Shown here: piece after piece, positions 55,186 to 64,000 of the stretch
Layout: each line of letters begins with the position of its first letter
Position numbering within the stretch: position 1 is the stretch's first letter
Assembly (NCBI RefSeq): GCF_000518245.1
Contig: NZ_KI912408.1
Coordinates: 85,428 to 149,427, forward strand
From: Brachyspira alvinipulli ATCC 51933
GTDB lineage: Bacteria > Spirochaetota > Brachyspiria > Brachyspirales > Brachyspiraceae
Direction: 5' to 3'
Length of the DNA: 64,000 nucleotides
Notes under the pieces: model-generated
Database searches by the model: none
Told to the model about the DNA's origin: nothing
The model's input: the letters and a program-made list of their open reading frames with translations, nothing else
Program-made: the position numbers and the translations under genes

Positions 55186-57306
55186 ATGAAAACTATAAAT
55201 TTAATATTAGGAAACCATAACCATCAGCCTGTAGGAAATTTTGATTTTGTATTTGAAAATACATATAAAAATGCCTACAAGCCGTTTTTAGATATTTTAG
55301 AAAATTACAAAGATATAAAATTTAATTTTCATTATACAGGATGTCTTTTAGAATGGATAGAAAAAAAACATCCTGAGCATATATATGCTTTAAAAAGATT
55401 AGCTTCTGAAAATAGAATAGAAATACAAAGCGGCGGTTTTTATGAGCCTATAATGCCTTCTATACCTAATAAAGATAGAGATATACAAATAAATAAATTA
55501 AATAAATATATAGAAAATAATTTTGCTGTAACTCCTAACGGTGCTTGGATAGCAGAAAGAGTTTGGGAACCTACATTAGTTAAAAGTTTGGCTAAAAATG
55601 GGCTTAAATATATAATGCTTGATGATTCGCAATTTTTAACCACTGGAATAGATACAAAAAATATGTTTGGATATTTTATTACAGATGATGAAAATTATAA
55701 ATTAAATATATTCCCTATATCTCAGGAACTTCGTTATCTAATACCGTTTAGAGAAGTAGAAAAGTCCATAGAATATTTAAAATCCATAGCAACAGAAGAA
55801 GGCGACAGAGTTGTTGTACTGCATGATGACGGAGAGAAATATGGAGATTGGCCTGGTACTCAAAAATGGGTTTATGAAGATAAATGGCTTGAAAAATTCT
55901 TTGAAGCACTTACTAGAGAAAAAGATACAATTATAACAACTACATACAGCGAATATATGCAGAAACATCCTCCAATATCTAAAATATATATACCTACAGG
56001 TTCTTATGAAGAAATGCTTACTTGGGTATTGCCTGCTAAGATACAGGATGAATTCCATTCAAAACAGGAAGAATTAAAAAAATCTGAAGAAAATGAAATT
56101 ATTACAAGATTTATGAGAGGCGGGTTCTGGAGAAATTATTTTGCTAAATATTCTGAAAGCAACAGAATGAATAAAAGAATGATATTTACTTCAAACATGA
56201 TAGGAGAAATCACAGAATCTAATTATAAAGAAAAAGAAGCAGCTTTAGAATATCTTTTAAAAGGTCAATGCAATTGTCCTTACTGGCATGGAACTTTCGG
56301 AGGACTTTATTTAAATAATTTAAGACATGAAACTTATGCTAATTTAATCAGAGCTACTGAAATTTCATTAGAAAAAGTATATGGAAGAAATTATTTCTTA
56401 AACCATAACTTAGATTTTGATATGGACGGAAGAGAAGAAATTATAATCTCATCAAGAAGAGAAGCATTCTTATTCCATACTTTAAGCGGATCTATAATAG
56501 AATGGGATTTAAAAACAGAAAATCCAATAAATTTAATAGACTGCTTAAAAAGAAGAGAAGAAGCATATCATATAGCAGCTATGAGAAATGCTAATAATAA
56601 TCAAAATGATAATGAACATGTATCAATACATGAAATAGCAAAAAAAGTAGATGAAAATATAGCTAAGTATTTAGTATTTGATAAAAATGAAAAAGTATTT
56701 GCTGTTGATCACTTCTTAAATAAAGTGCCTACTGCTGAAGAATTCCAATTATTAAAATATGAGGAAAATGCTTTATTTTATGAATCATACTATAATGTTA
56801 TTGAAAATATCATAAACAAAGATTATGCTTCAGTATCTTTTGAAAAAACTTCAAAAGTTAATGGAAAAGATATTCATTTGATAAAAAGATACGTTATTCA
56901 AAATGAAGGCGGTTTTTCAGTTGAAGCAATTATAGAAAATAAATCTAATGAAGATATAGAATTTGTATATGCTTTAGAAAATAATATAACACTGCTTGCA
57001 GGAAATGAACCTGACAGATATTATACAGGAGGAGATAGTAAAATATCTGTTAATCTTTCAAGTGCAGGAGAATATCATGGAACTGCTTTCGGTATGGTTG
57101 ATAAAGGATATATAAAAGTAAATGTATCAATAGAAGCCAGTGATGAGACAATATTCTTATATATGCCTAATTACACTATATCTGATGCCGTTGATAAACT
57201 AGAAATGAATTATCAAAACTCTACAATAGTTTGCTGTAAGAATATGTATTTAAAACCTAATGAAAAAATTAAATATAAATTAAAAGTAGAGGCTAAAGAT
57301 ATTTAA
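55186..57306 (+). CDS. Family GH57 4-alpha-glucanotransferase / alpha-amylase
   Basis: 706 residues. GNHNHQPVGNF at residues 9-19 and SGGFYEPIMPSIP with Glu87 (nucleophile) open the GH57 barrel; VVLHDDGEKYGDWPG with Asp214 matches the acid/base. The central DUF1925 and C-terminal DUF1926-type domains follow, with GTFGGLYLNNLRHETYANLI. The closest described proteins are archaeal 4-alpha-glucanotransferases of about 660 residues. It acts on alpha-glucans, probably storage glycogen, in the cytosol; there is no signal peptide. Next, after 17 bases, is a BioD-like gene. Confidence 0.88.
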   Translation: MKTINLILGNHNHQPVGNFDFVFENTYKNAYKPFLDILENYKDIKFNFHYTGCLLEWIEKKHPEHIYALKRLASENRIEIQSGGFYEPIMPSIPNKDRDIQINKLNKYIENNFAVTPNGAWIAERVWEPTLVKSLAKNGLKYIMLDDSQFLTTGIDTKNMFGYFITDDENYKLNIFPISQELRYLIPFREVEKSIEYLKSIATEEGDRVVVLHDDGEKYGDWPGTQKWVYEDKWLEKFFEALTREKDTIITTTYSEYMQKHPPISKIYIPTGSYEEMLTWVLPAKIQDEFHSKQEELKKSEENEIITRFMRGGFWRNYFAKYSESNRMNKRMIFTSNMIGEITESNYKEKEAALEYLLKGQCNCPYWHGTFGGLYLNNLRHETYANLIRATEISLEKVYGRNYFLNHNLDFDMDGREEIIISSRREAFLFHTLSGSIIEWDLKTENPINLIDCLKRREEAYHIAAMRNANNNQNDNEHVSIHEIAKKVDENIAKYLVFDKNEKVFAVDHFLNKVPTAEEFQLLKYEENALFYESYYNVIENIINKDYASVSFEKTSKVNGKDIHLIKRYVIQNEGGFSVEAIIENKSNEDIEFVYALENNITLLAGNEPDRYYTGGDSKISVNLSSAGEYHGTAFGMVDKGYIKVNVSIEASDETIFLYMPNYTISDAVDKLEMNYQNSTIVCCKNMYLKPNEKIKYKLKVEAKDI

Positions 57307-57323
57307 TTTTAAGGGCAATTTTG

Positions 57324-57989
57324 ATGGAAATATTTTGTGTTATATCAAATAAAAAGCATGCAGGAAAAACCTATATTTCTTCCCATATAGCAGCATCATT
57401 AAAAATGTTTGATAAAAAAGTATGCTATTATAAACCTTTTATCATGGAAGTGCGTGATAATAAATTATTTGATGCTGAATACATAAAAAATACTGCTAAT
57501 TTAAAAGCTTCGGATATATTTGTTTCTTATGCTACTAATGGAAATATATCTCCTCTTCACAGCATTAATGCAAAAATAGATGAAAGAGATATTACTGATT
57601 TAATAGATGAAAATAAAGAACATTATGAATATATGGTATTTGAATCATTATGCCTATATGATCCTATAAAAGAAAATTATAATTTTATGGATTTAATACT
57701 AGATATAGAAAAAGAAAATAGCATAAATATTATACCTGTAATAGAATATGATTCTAATGTTATACATTCATCTTTAGAACAGGTAGAATTACTGCATACA
57801 AGAGGATTTAAAACACCTTTTATTATAATTAATATAAAAAAAGATGTTTTTGTTTCCAATAGTGTTATAGAATATATAAAAATGCAAATTAATCCTATAA
57901 GAGTTCATGTTACTGAATTTGATAATGATTCTAAAAATAAAAAAATAGAATCAATAAAATATCCAGACATAATTAGAGAATTAATTTAA
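57324..57989 (+). CDS. BioD-like P-loop protein, probably not a true dethiobiotin synthetase
   Basis: About 221 residues from the ATG at 57324, with AAGGG 7-8 bases upstream. NKKHAGKTYISSHIAASL (P-loop, residues 9-26) and VCYYKPFI resemble BioD/AAA_26 proteins, which bind ATP for CO2 insertion. The usual VEGAGG loop is replaced by VFESLCLYDPIKENY, so dethiobiotin synthesis is doubtful. No bio genes are adjacent. It runs from the GH57 gene as a likely operon. It overlaps convergent dsdA by nine bases. Confidence 0.6.
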   Translation: MEIFCVISNKKHAGKTYISSHIAASLKMFDKKVCYYKPFIMEVRDNKLFDAEYIKNTANLKASDIFVSYATNGNISPLHSINAKIDERDITDLIDENKEHYEYMVFESLCLYDPIKENYNFMDLILDIEKENSINIIPVIEYDSNVIHSSLEQVELLHTRGFKTPFIIINIKKDVFVSNSVIEYIKMQINPIRVHVTEFDNDSKNKKIESIKYPDIIRELI

Positions 57990-59315
57990 ATATGTTTCTA
58001 AATATTTCTTTTTTATATCATCAGGTATAAGTCTTCCGCCTGTAGCCCAACATATATGAATAGAGTTATGTAAAATATCTTTTGTTAAATTATATTTTTT
58101 ACAATAATCTTTAGCAGAGTCAAATATATCAAATCCTACAGCTCCGGCAAATGCTGCACAGCTTGAAGGTTCTATTTGTATATTTTCAGAATCATTAAGC
58201 AGCCTTAAATAATCATAAAGCTTATAATCATAAACCGTAAAATCACCGGAAATAATATTTGTCATTATTCTTGTAACGAAACCAGAAGGACTGGCACAAG
58301 CAAGCCCATCAGCCTCAGTAATTCCGGATATTCCGAAATCATGTACATTAGCCTTTTCAAATTTCTGTGTGGCTATTCCAAGCAAAACCGAAGGACAATT
58401 GACCGGCTCTGTAAAAAAACAATGAACATTATCTTTAAAAATTCTTTTAAGTCCGTAGCTTACTCCTCCAGGTGCTCCTCCTACTCCGGCAGGTATATAT
58501 ACTATAATTTGATGTTTTTCATCTATGGTAATATTCATGTCTTCCAATTGCTTTTTTAATCTGTTGGCAGCAACTGCATATCCTAAAAATAAATCAACAG
58601 ATTTTTCATCATCTACGAAATAACTATTTGGATCTAAATCCGATAATCTTCTTCCCTCAGCAACAGCTTTAGAGTAATCATCTTTATATTCTAAAACTTC
58701 TACTCCTCTATTTCTCAAAAGTTCTTTTTTCCATTCCTTAGCATCTGCTGACATATGTACTTTAACTTTAAATCCTATTGCAGCACTCATTATACCTATA
58801 GACATTCCTAAATTACCTGTAGAACCAACTTGAACAGTGTAATTATTAAAAAAATCTTTCATTTCAGCAAATTTGGAATAATCATCATCCTTTTTTATCA
58901 TAGAATTTTTTAAAGCCAAATTTTCAGCATGTTTAAGAATTTCATATATTCCTCCCCTAGCCTTTATTGAACCTGCTATATCAAGATGACTATCCATCTT
59001 TAAAAATAGTCTTCCGTTTATACTGCATTTATAAGTTTCTTCTAAACTTTTTTTCATAGCAGGGATTTCTACTATAGGAGATTCTATTATACCGTTATTC
59101 TTTTTAGTTTCTTCAAAGCATTTCTCTATAAAAGGAGCAAATTTTTTTAATCTATTTTCTGCATCAAGTATATTATCATCAGAAACAACTAATTGACATA
59201 AAGCATCTATAATATCAAATTTTAATAGTCTGTCATTTATCCATAAAGTTTCCTTTTTTTCAGAAACTTCTTTAATAACTTTGTTAGATTTTATATATTC
59301 TTCAGCATAAGACAT
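57981..59315 (-). CDS. dsdA: D-serine ammonia-lyase (dehydratase)
   Basis: 444 residues. A PLP enzyme that converts D-serine to pyruvate and ammonia. The PLP lysine is Lys118 in GSIKARGGIYE, as in E. coli DsdA. VQVGSTGNLGMSIGIMSAAI, YIPAGVGGAPGGVSYGL, ITEADGLACASPSG and the final CWATGGRLIPDD are diagnostic. The length (about 440) is standard. No dsdX or dsdC is adjacent. It probably lets the cell use or detoxify D-serine from host or peptidoglycan. Its promoter overlaps that of the divergent PfkB gene. Confidence 0.93.
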   Translation of the reverse strand: MSYAEEYIKSNKVIKEVSEKKETLWINDRLLKFDIIDALCQLVVSDDNILDAENRLKKFAPFIEKCFEETKKNNGIIESPIVEIPAMKKSLEETYKCSINGRLFLKMDSHLDIAGSIKARGGIYEILKHAENLALKNSMIKKDDDYSKFAEMKDFFNNYTVQVGSTGNLGMSIGIMSAAIGFKVKVHMSADAKEWKKELLRNRGVEVLEYKDDYSKAVAEGRRLSDLDPNSYFVDDEKSVDLFLGYAVAANRLKKQLEDMNITIDEKHQIIVYIPAGVGGAPGGVSYGLKRIFKDNVHCFFTEPVNCPSVLLGIATQKFEKANVHDFGISGITEADGLACASPSGFVTRIMTNIISGDFTVYDYKLYDYLRLLNDSENIQIEPSSCAAFAGAVGFDIFDSAKDYCKKYNLTKDILHNSIHICWATGGRLIPDDIKKKYLETYLN

Positions 59316-59343
59316 ATTAATACCTCAATAAAAATGTATTTAA

Positions 59344-59371
59344 AATATAGTAAAAAAATATAATTTGTCAA
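59344..59371 (-). promoter_or_regulatory. dsdA promoter
   Basis: Minus strand TTGACA (59371-59366), 16-base spacer, TATATT (59349-59344); start near 59337, 20 bases before the dsdA ATG. The -35 overlaps that of the divergent promoter. Confidence 0.55.
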
Positions 59372-59392
59372 AAAATAACAATTTGTTATAAT
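59365..59392 (+). promoter_or_regulatory. PfkB-gene promoter overlapping the dsdA promoter
   Basis: TTGTCA (59365-59370), 16-base spacer, TATAAT (59387-59392); start near 59399 with AAAGG before the ATG at 59421. The two -35 elements share six bases, so one polymerase should block the other. Confidence 0.6.
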
Positions 59393-59420
59393 ATATTTTA
59401 ATTATAGTAAAAGGTATTAA

Positions 59421-60362
59421 ATGAAAGATTATATATTATCAATAGGCGGATCTAATATAGATATACAAGGATTCTCAAAATCTAATATTATTTTAAAAGA
59501 ATCAAATCCAGGTAAAATAAATATATGTGCAGGAGGAGTAGAAAGAAATATCGTTAATAATCTATCTAATCTTGGGCTTAAAGATATTAAATTCATTACT
59601 TCCATAGGAGATGATATATTTGGAAATATACTTTTTGATAATATTAAATCATTGGGAATTGATACTTCATATATAGTAAAAAAGGGAAGTTCTACATCAT
59701 ATATTGCTGTTATGAATAATGAAAAAGACTTAGAAATTGGAATATCTGATATGGATTATTTAGATAAAAACATCAATATAGAATATTTAGAAAGCATTAG
59801 AGAAATAATAGAAAAATCAAAATTTATAAGCATATCTGCTGTAATGAATAGAGATATATTTGAATATTTGATAAAAGAATTCCCAAATAAAAAATTAATA
59901 ACTGATGCCGTTTCTATAAAAAAAGCGCTCAATATAAAAGGCTTAGAAAAAAATATTTATGCCTTGAAAACAAATTCCAATGAAGCCTCTTTTTTATTGG
60001 ATAAAGATATTAATACTATAGAAGATGGTAAAGAAGCTGTAAAAACATTTTTAAATAAAGGAATCAAAGAAGTTTACATAACATTTGGCGGCAATGGTAT
60101 ATGTTACGGAACTTATGATAAAGACTACGCTTTTCATTTAGAAGCACCTAATGTAAATATTATTAATGCTTCCGGTGCTGGAGATGCTTTTATGTCAGGC
60201 ATTATATACTCAATATTTCATAATTACGATTTGGACAAAAAAATAAAATTTGCTGCTGTAATGTCAATGCTCACTTTAGAAAATGAAAATGCTGTTAATA
60301 ATGATATAAATTTTGAAATAGTAAAAAATAAAATTAAAAATATTTTTGATATAAAAATATAA
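59421..60362 (+). CDS. PfkB-family carbohydrate/nucleoside kinase, pseudouridine-kinase-like
   Basis: 313 residues. YILSIGGSNIDIQGFSK and CAGGVERNIVNNLSNLG at the N-terminus, and NASGAGDAFMSGIIYS with the catalytic Asp255, define the PfkB/ribokinase fold. The NIDIQG and GGVxRN details resemble pseudouridine kinases, but no psuG glycosidase is adjacent; ribose, a nucleoside or another sugar are alternatives. It is followed after 11 bases by the degenerate AAA-like gene. Confidence 0.82.
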   Translation: MKDYILSIGGSNIDIQGFSKSNIILKESNPGKINICAGGVERNIVNNLSNLGLKDIKFITSIGDDIFGNILFDNIKSLGIDTSYIVKKGSSTSYIAVMNNEKDLEIGISDMDYLDKNINIEYLESIREIIEKSKFISISAVMNRDIFEYLIKEFPNKKLITDAVSIKKALNIKGLEKNIYALKTNSNEASFLLDKDINTIEDGKEAVKTFLNKGIKEVYITFGGNGICYGTYDKDYAFHLEAPNVNIINASGAGDAFMSGIIYSIFHNYDLDKKIKFAAVMSMLTLENENAVNNDINFEIVKNKIKNIFDIKI

Positions 60363-60373
60363 TAGGAATATAA

Positions 60374-61030
60374 ATGATTATAGAAAATGTATACCTAAAC
60401 AATTTTACATCATTTAAAGATTGTTATATAAAATTTTCTGATAAAATCAATATATTTATCGGAGATGATGATAATGCCAAAATAGATTTATTAAAATCTA
60501 TTCATTGCTTAGATGAAAAATTTTATATAAATAAAAAAGAAGGAGAAATTTATTCAATAGCATCAGAAGAAAATTTTCCATTTTCATCTATCACTTCTTT
60601 AGCTGGAAAATATTTAGCACTTAATGTATGGAGAATAATTTTTAATGAATATATACATTTTGTACCATTTAATATTATAACCGATGAAAATTTTACAGCA
60701 GACAGTACAATAGATAAAAATTCAATAATAACATCTTTCGATATTCATGTAAAAAATAAAAATGCTTTTCCAATAAATAAAAAATTTATATATACATCAA
60801 CAAATATAGAATTAGAAAATATTGATAAAGAAAGTATTTTATTATTTGACGGATTAGATTATAACTTTACAGACGATTTTATAAATATGCTGTTAGAATT
60901 ATCCAAAACAGGTGTACAAATATTCATAGCAAGCAATTCTAATTCAGCATTTCATAATTGTAAATCAAACAATAATATAAAATTACACTATTTTAATTTT
61001 GATGAAAAAAATGGAATTATAGTTAAATAA
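60374..61030 (+). CDS. Degenerate RecF/SMC-like P-loop protein
   Basis: 218 residues. MIIENVYLNNFTSFKDCYIK is the typical opening of an AAA/RecF-SMC head. The Walker A is GDDDNAKI (residues 30-37): the Gly before Lys is Ala and the Ser/Thr is Ile. The Walker B-like ILLFDGLDYNF has Gly instead of Glu. There is no ABC signature. It therefore looks like a pseudo-ATPase that still folds, in an intact frame with a GGA site. It is likely co-transcribed with the PfkB gene. Function unknown. Confidence 0.6.
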   Translation: MIIENVYLNNFTSFKDCYIKFSDKINIFIGDDDNAKIDLLKSIHCLDEKFYINKKEGEIYSIASEENFPFSSITSLAGKYLALNVWRIIFNEYIHFVPFNIITDENFTADSTIDKNSIITSFDIHVKNKNAFPINKKFIYTSTNIELENIDKESILLFDGLDYNFTDDFINMLLELSKTGVQIFIASNSNSAFHNCKSNNNIKLHYFNFDEKNGIIVK

Positions 61031-61180
61031 TATAAGTCTAAAATGAAAATTACTAATATATAAAATAAAAAATAATAAATTTTATAAGAACTTAATAATA
61101 AAATTTACTTGATTTAATAATTATTTATGATAATGTTAGTAAGGTTGATAATAAATACAATAAAATAAACAGAGGATTAT

Positions 61181-62803
61181 ATGAATACTAAGTATATATT
61201 TGTAACAGGCGGAGTTGTATCTGGACTAGGTAAAGGAATAACAGCTGCTTCTTTAGGAAGACTTCTAAAAGCCAGAGGATTAAGTGTAACTATACAAAAA
61301 TTTGACCCGTATATTAATCTTGACCCTGGTACCATGAGTCCATTTCAGCATGGAGAAGTTTTCGTTACTGATGACGGAGCAGAAACAGATTTGGATATAG
61401 GGCATTATGAAAGATTTATAGATGAAAATTTAAATAAATACAGCAATGTAACAACAGGAAAAATATACCAACATGTTATAAATATGGAAAGAGAAGGTAA
61501 ATATCTTGGAGAAACTGTTCAGGTTATACCTCATATTACCAACGAAATAAAAAGAAGAATATATAGAAAAAATGATACTACAAAGACTGATATAGTCATA
61601 ACAGAAATAGGAGGAACTATAGGAGATATAGAATCATTACCATATATTGAAGCTATAAGACAAGTAAAAACAGAATTAGGTCAGGATAATGTTCTATATA
61701 TACATGTAACTTTAATACCTTTTATCAGTTCTTCAGAAGAGATAAAAACTAAACCTACACAGCATAGTGTTAAAGAACTTATGCAAAGCGGTATTATACC
61801 AGATATTTTGGTATGCAGAACAAGTAAGCATTTACAAGAATCACATAAAGCTAAAATAGCATTATTTTGTAATTTACCAAAAGAAAATGTATTTGAAAAT
61901 TTCGATGAGCCTAATATATATGGGGTACCTTTGATGCTTGAAGCTCAGGGACTTTCTAATGTTGTATGTAAACATTTTAAGCTTGAAACAGCTAAAATAG
62001 ATTTAAGAAATTGGACAGATTTGGTATGCAAACAAAAAAATATAGCTATACAAAATGAAAGAATAAAAATAGCAATAGTAGGAAAATATATTTCTATGAA
62101 AGATGCTTATATATCATTAATAGAAGCATTGAATCATGGAGGAATATATAATGATATAAATGTAGATATAGAATGGATAAGTGCTGAAGATTTAGAGAAA
62201 AATGATAATATATCATCATATTTTGAAAATGTACAAGGCTTAATAATACCAGGAGGATTTGGAGAGAGAGGAATAGAAGGAAAAATAAAAGCTATAAAAT
62301 ATGCAAGAGAAAATCAAATACCTTACTTTGGAATATGTTTAGGTATGCAGCTTATGAGTGTTGAATTTGCTAGAAATGTTCTTGGATTTGAAGATGCTAA
62401 TACTTTAGAAGTAAATGAAAATACAAAACATCCTATAATAACACTTATGGAAGAGCAGAAAAAAAATATACTTAAAGGCGGAACTATGAGACTTGGAGCC
62501 TTTAATTGTGAAATAAAAGAAGGAAGTTTAGCTCATAAATTATATGGAAAAACATCAATAAGCGAAAGACATAGACATAGATACGAATTTAATAATGACT
62601 ATATAAATGATATGGAAAAGGCTGGATTTATTATAACTGGAAAATTAAAAGATGGAAATCTAGCAGAAATAGCAGAAATAAAAGATCATCCTTATATGAT
62701 AGGCGTACAATTTCACCCAGAATTAAAATCAAGAATAACTAATCCACATCCTTTATTTGTAGGATTTGTAGCTGCTGCTAAAAATATAAAATACAAAAAA
62801 TAA
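61181..62803 (+). CDS. pyrG: CTP synthase
   Basis: 540 residues. It aminates UTP to CTP with glutamine and ATP. The N-terminal synthase has [40 protein letters not shown] and the LDIGHYERF motif; the C-terminal class I glutaminase has [10 protein letters not shown] with the nucleophile Cys and [11 protein letters not shown] with the His-Glu pair. The length is standard. AGAGGA is eight bases before the ATG. It has a strong terminator. Confidence 0.97.
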   Translation: MNTKYIFVTGGVVSGLGKGITAASLGRLLKARGLSVTIQKFDPYINLDPGTMSPFQHGEVFVTDDGAETDLDIGHYERFIDENLNKYSNVTTGKIYQHVINMEREGKYLGETVQVIPHITNEIKRRIYRKNDTTKTDIVITEIGGTIGDIESLPYIEAIRQVKTELGQDNVLYIHVTLIPFISSSEEIKTKPTQHSVKELMQSGIIPDILVCRTSKHLQESHKAKIALFCNLPKENVFENFDEPNIYGVPLMLEAQGLSNVVCKHFKLETAKIDLRNWTDLVCKQKNIAIQNERIKIAIVGKYISMKDAYISLIEALNHGGIYNDINVDIEWISAEDLEKNDNISSYFENVQGLIIPGGFGERGIEGKIKAIKYARENQIPYFGICLGMQLMSVEFARNVLGFEDANTLEVNENTKHPIITLMEEQKKNILKGGTMRLGAFNCEIKEGSLAHKLYGKTSISERHRHRYEFNNDYINDMEKAGFIITGKLKDGNLAEIAEIKDHPYMIGVQFHPELKSRITNPHPLFVGFVAAAKNIKYKK

Positions 62804-62817
62804 AACTTTAATAAAAC

Positions 62818-62853
62818 AAAAGACTTGCTTTTTAATTAAGCAAGTCTTTTTAT
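62818..62853 (+). terminator. pyrG terminator
   Basis: A perfect 13-bp stem, AAAAGACTTGCTT (62818-62830) with AAGCAAGTCTTTT (62838-62850), continuing into TTTTTAT. Confidence 0.92.
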
Positions 62854-62894
62854 AAAAAAGCCATGCATGATTATATTATTTCATGCATGGCTTT
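62854..62894 (-). terminator. Terminator of the LysM gene
   Basis: A perfect 14-bp stem, AAAGCCATGCATGA (62857-62870) with TCATGCATGGCTTT (62881-62894); on the minus strand it ends in a T run (62859-62854). It is back to back with the pyrG terminator. Confidence 0.9.
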
Positions 62895-62929
62895 GTTTTT
62901 ATTTACTAAGTACTTTTAAAGCCTATCTA

Positions 62930-64000
62930 TTAATTTTCCTCAGTATTAACTTCTCCTTCAGGATTTTCTGCAACATTTTGCTGTTGCTGTTCTCTTAATA
63001 TGATAGCTTCATCATAAGTTAGATATTCTAAAGTAGGATCATAAGTACCTTCTCTCAATTCTCCATTCATACTAGGTATAGTTAATATCTGACCTGGTAA
63101 TATTAAGTCTGGATTATTAGGGTCTCTCAATACATTTCTATTTGCCTGATACAATCTATACCATTGTATTGGATCATTATATATATAAGAGTAACCAGCT
63201 ATTCTCCATAAAGCGTCAGTTAAAGGAGTTCTCTGTACAACTACATAATACATAGGAAGTACAGTAACTTTACCTTCAGCATTAACATTTCTTCCAGTAT
63301 TAGCATCTATTATATAACCAGGATCTGCATTCAAATCTGCATCCATCAAATCACCATCTATAGGTCTCTTAGGACCAGCTTCAAATATAGCATTCATAGT
63401 TTGATTAGCTTGACTTATTCTTTCTTCAGCTAAAGTGTTATTATTATTAGTAAGAGCATCTTCAGCCTCTTTTATCACTCTAGATAAATTCACATCCTCA
63501 TCAGTTTCAGGAATTATATATCCATCATCAACAAGCTGCTGATATCTGTTTTTAACCTCTTCTAAGTTCTTCTGATTTTCTTCTCTAGCTATAGCTTCAT
63601 TGCGAGCTTTAACTAAATCATCCATATTCTTAGAAGCCTCTAAAGCTTTTTGACTTGCTGTTGCAGGATCATTCTCAACTACTCTATTAGCATCAGCTAA
63701 AAGTGTAGAAATATTTTTATCATTGTCATCACCTCTAGTAATTGTACTGTCGCTTATAAGAGCATTATATTTTTGCTGAGCATTATTTATATCCTGCTTA
63801 GCTTTTGCTATAGCCTGCTGTTTAGCTCTAGCTGCTTCTTCAGCTTTTCTTTTAGCTTCTGCTTCTGCTTTGGCTTTTGCCTCTGCTTCCGCTTTTAATC
63901 TAGCTTCTTCAGCTGCTTTTCTCTTAGCTTCCTCTTCAGCTTTCTTCTTAGCTTCTGCCTCTGCTTTAGCCTTTGCCTCAGCTTCTGCTTTTTTCTTAGC
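62930..64000 (-). CDS. LysM-domain protein with Lys/Ala/Glu-rich region, 5' end beyond the window
   Basis: An open frame with no stop from 62930 to the right edge (356 codons seen), so the ATG at 63625 is internal and the true start lies outside. From the N-terminal side seen here, about 80 residues are a low-complexity AKKKAEAEAK / KRKAEEAARA repeat, probably a long charged helix as in TolA. A helical part follows (SKNMDDLVKARNEA), and a LysM-like domain near the end (YYVVVQRTPLTDALWRIAGY to LILPGQILTIP) binds peptidoglycan. The tail is Glu/Asn-rich. It probably links the cell wall to a membrane anchor. Confidence 0.8.
   Translation of the reverse strand, partial: AKKKAEAEAKAKAEAEAKKKAEEEAKRKAAEEARLKAEAEAKAKAEAEAKRKAEEAARAKQQAIAKAKQDINNAQQKYNALISDSTITRGDDNDKNISTLLADANRVVENDPATASQKALEASKNMDDLVKARNEAIAREENQKNLEEVKNRYQQLVDDGYIIPETDEDVNLSRVIKEAEDALTNNNNTLAEERISQANQTMNAIFEAGPKRPIDGDLMDADLNADPGYIIDANTGRNVNAEGKVTVLPMYYVVVQRTPLTDALWRIAGYSYIYNDPIQWYRLYQANRNVLRDPNNPDLILPGQILTIPSMNGELREGTYDPTLEYLTYDEAIILREQQQQNVAENPEGEVNTEEN

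Noticed and set aside
1..64000. tRNA genes, rRNA or CRISPR arrays
   Set aside because: Reading both strands of the intergenic gaps showed no cloverleaf, rRNA or evenly spaced repeat pattern; a covariance search would be the decisive test.

Overview
The window is very AT-rich with dense coding, A/T-ending codons and a spirochaete gene set. It most resembles a Brachyspira chromosome. Supporting signs are ankyrin-repeat proteins, long TPR proteins typical of spirochaetes, lipoproteins with loose lipoboxes, a GH57 alpha-glucan enzyme and an arginine deiminase operon. The species assignment comes from gene content and composition, not from any search. No tRNA, rRNA, CRISPR array, prophage or intact insertion sequence was seen. 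The only RNA gene is rnpB at about 3493-3834, whose P1, P2 and P3 helices can be paired by eye.

Layout. 1-3.5 kb: a TSUP permease, a tandem non-coding repeat with GC-richer inserts, and an orphan PD-(D/E)XK nuclease. 3.5-10 kb: rnpB, a NadB/fumarate-reductase-like flavoprotein, MTA/SAH nucleosidase, PTS enzyme I and a lipoprotein translationally coupled to it. 10-17.4 kb: pta, then an arginine fermentation operon on the minus strand, transcribed arcB, arcC, an arginine amidinotransferase, a 38-residue membrane protein, an SSS symporter and arcA. A good promoter lies upstream of arcB. 17.7-30 kb: a DMT transporter, two ankyrin proteins, MgtE, outer-membrane-like proteins, a metallo-beta-lactamase-fold hydrolase, an RNA uracil methyltransferase, an Rpn-type nuclease, a GNAT enzyme and a RecB-like Fe-S nuclease.

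30-43.6 kb: proB and proC (no proA), galT, a single-domain response regulator, a thioesterase, a flavodoxin/ferredoxin protein, an NSS transporter, pyk, rsmA with TPR membrane and lipoproteins, and two exported proteins. 43.6-55 kb: two TPR proteins (one resembling the N-terminal part of long spirochaetal GreA), hutI, a PHP hydrolase, a cytidylate-kinase-like protein, a ParA/MinD ATPase coupled to a small HEAT protein, a radical SAM protein, dGTPase and glmS. 55-64 kb: a GH57 glucanotransferase/amylase, a BioD-like P-loop protein, dsdA, a PfkB kinase, a degenerate AAA-like protein, pyrG, and a LysM protein with a Lys/Ala/Glu-rich region running off the right edge.

The most distinctive system is the arginine operon. 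It adds a complete AGAT-type amidinotransferase (Asp-His-Cys triad present) and a paired symporter with a micro-protein to the standard deiminase pathway. Arginine could therefore be split between ATP formation and amidino transfer to an unknown acceptor. Other items worth checking are the non-coding repeat, the GreA-less protein, the P-loop pseudo-ATPase and overlapping divergent promoters between dsdA and the PfkB gene.
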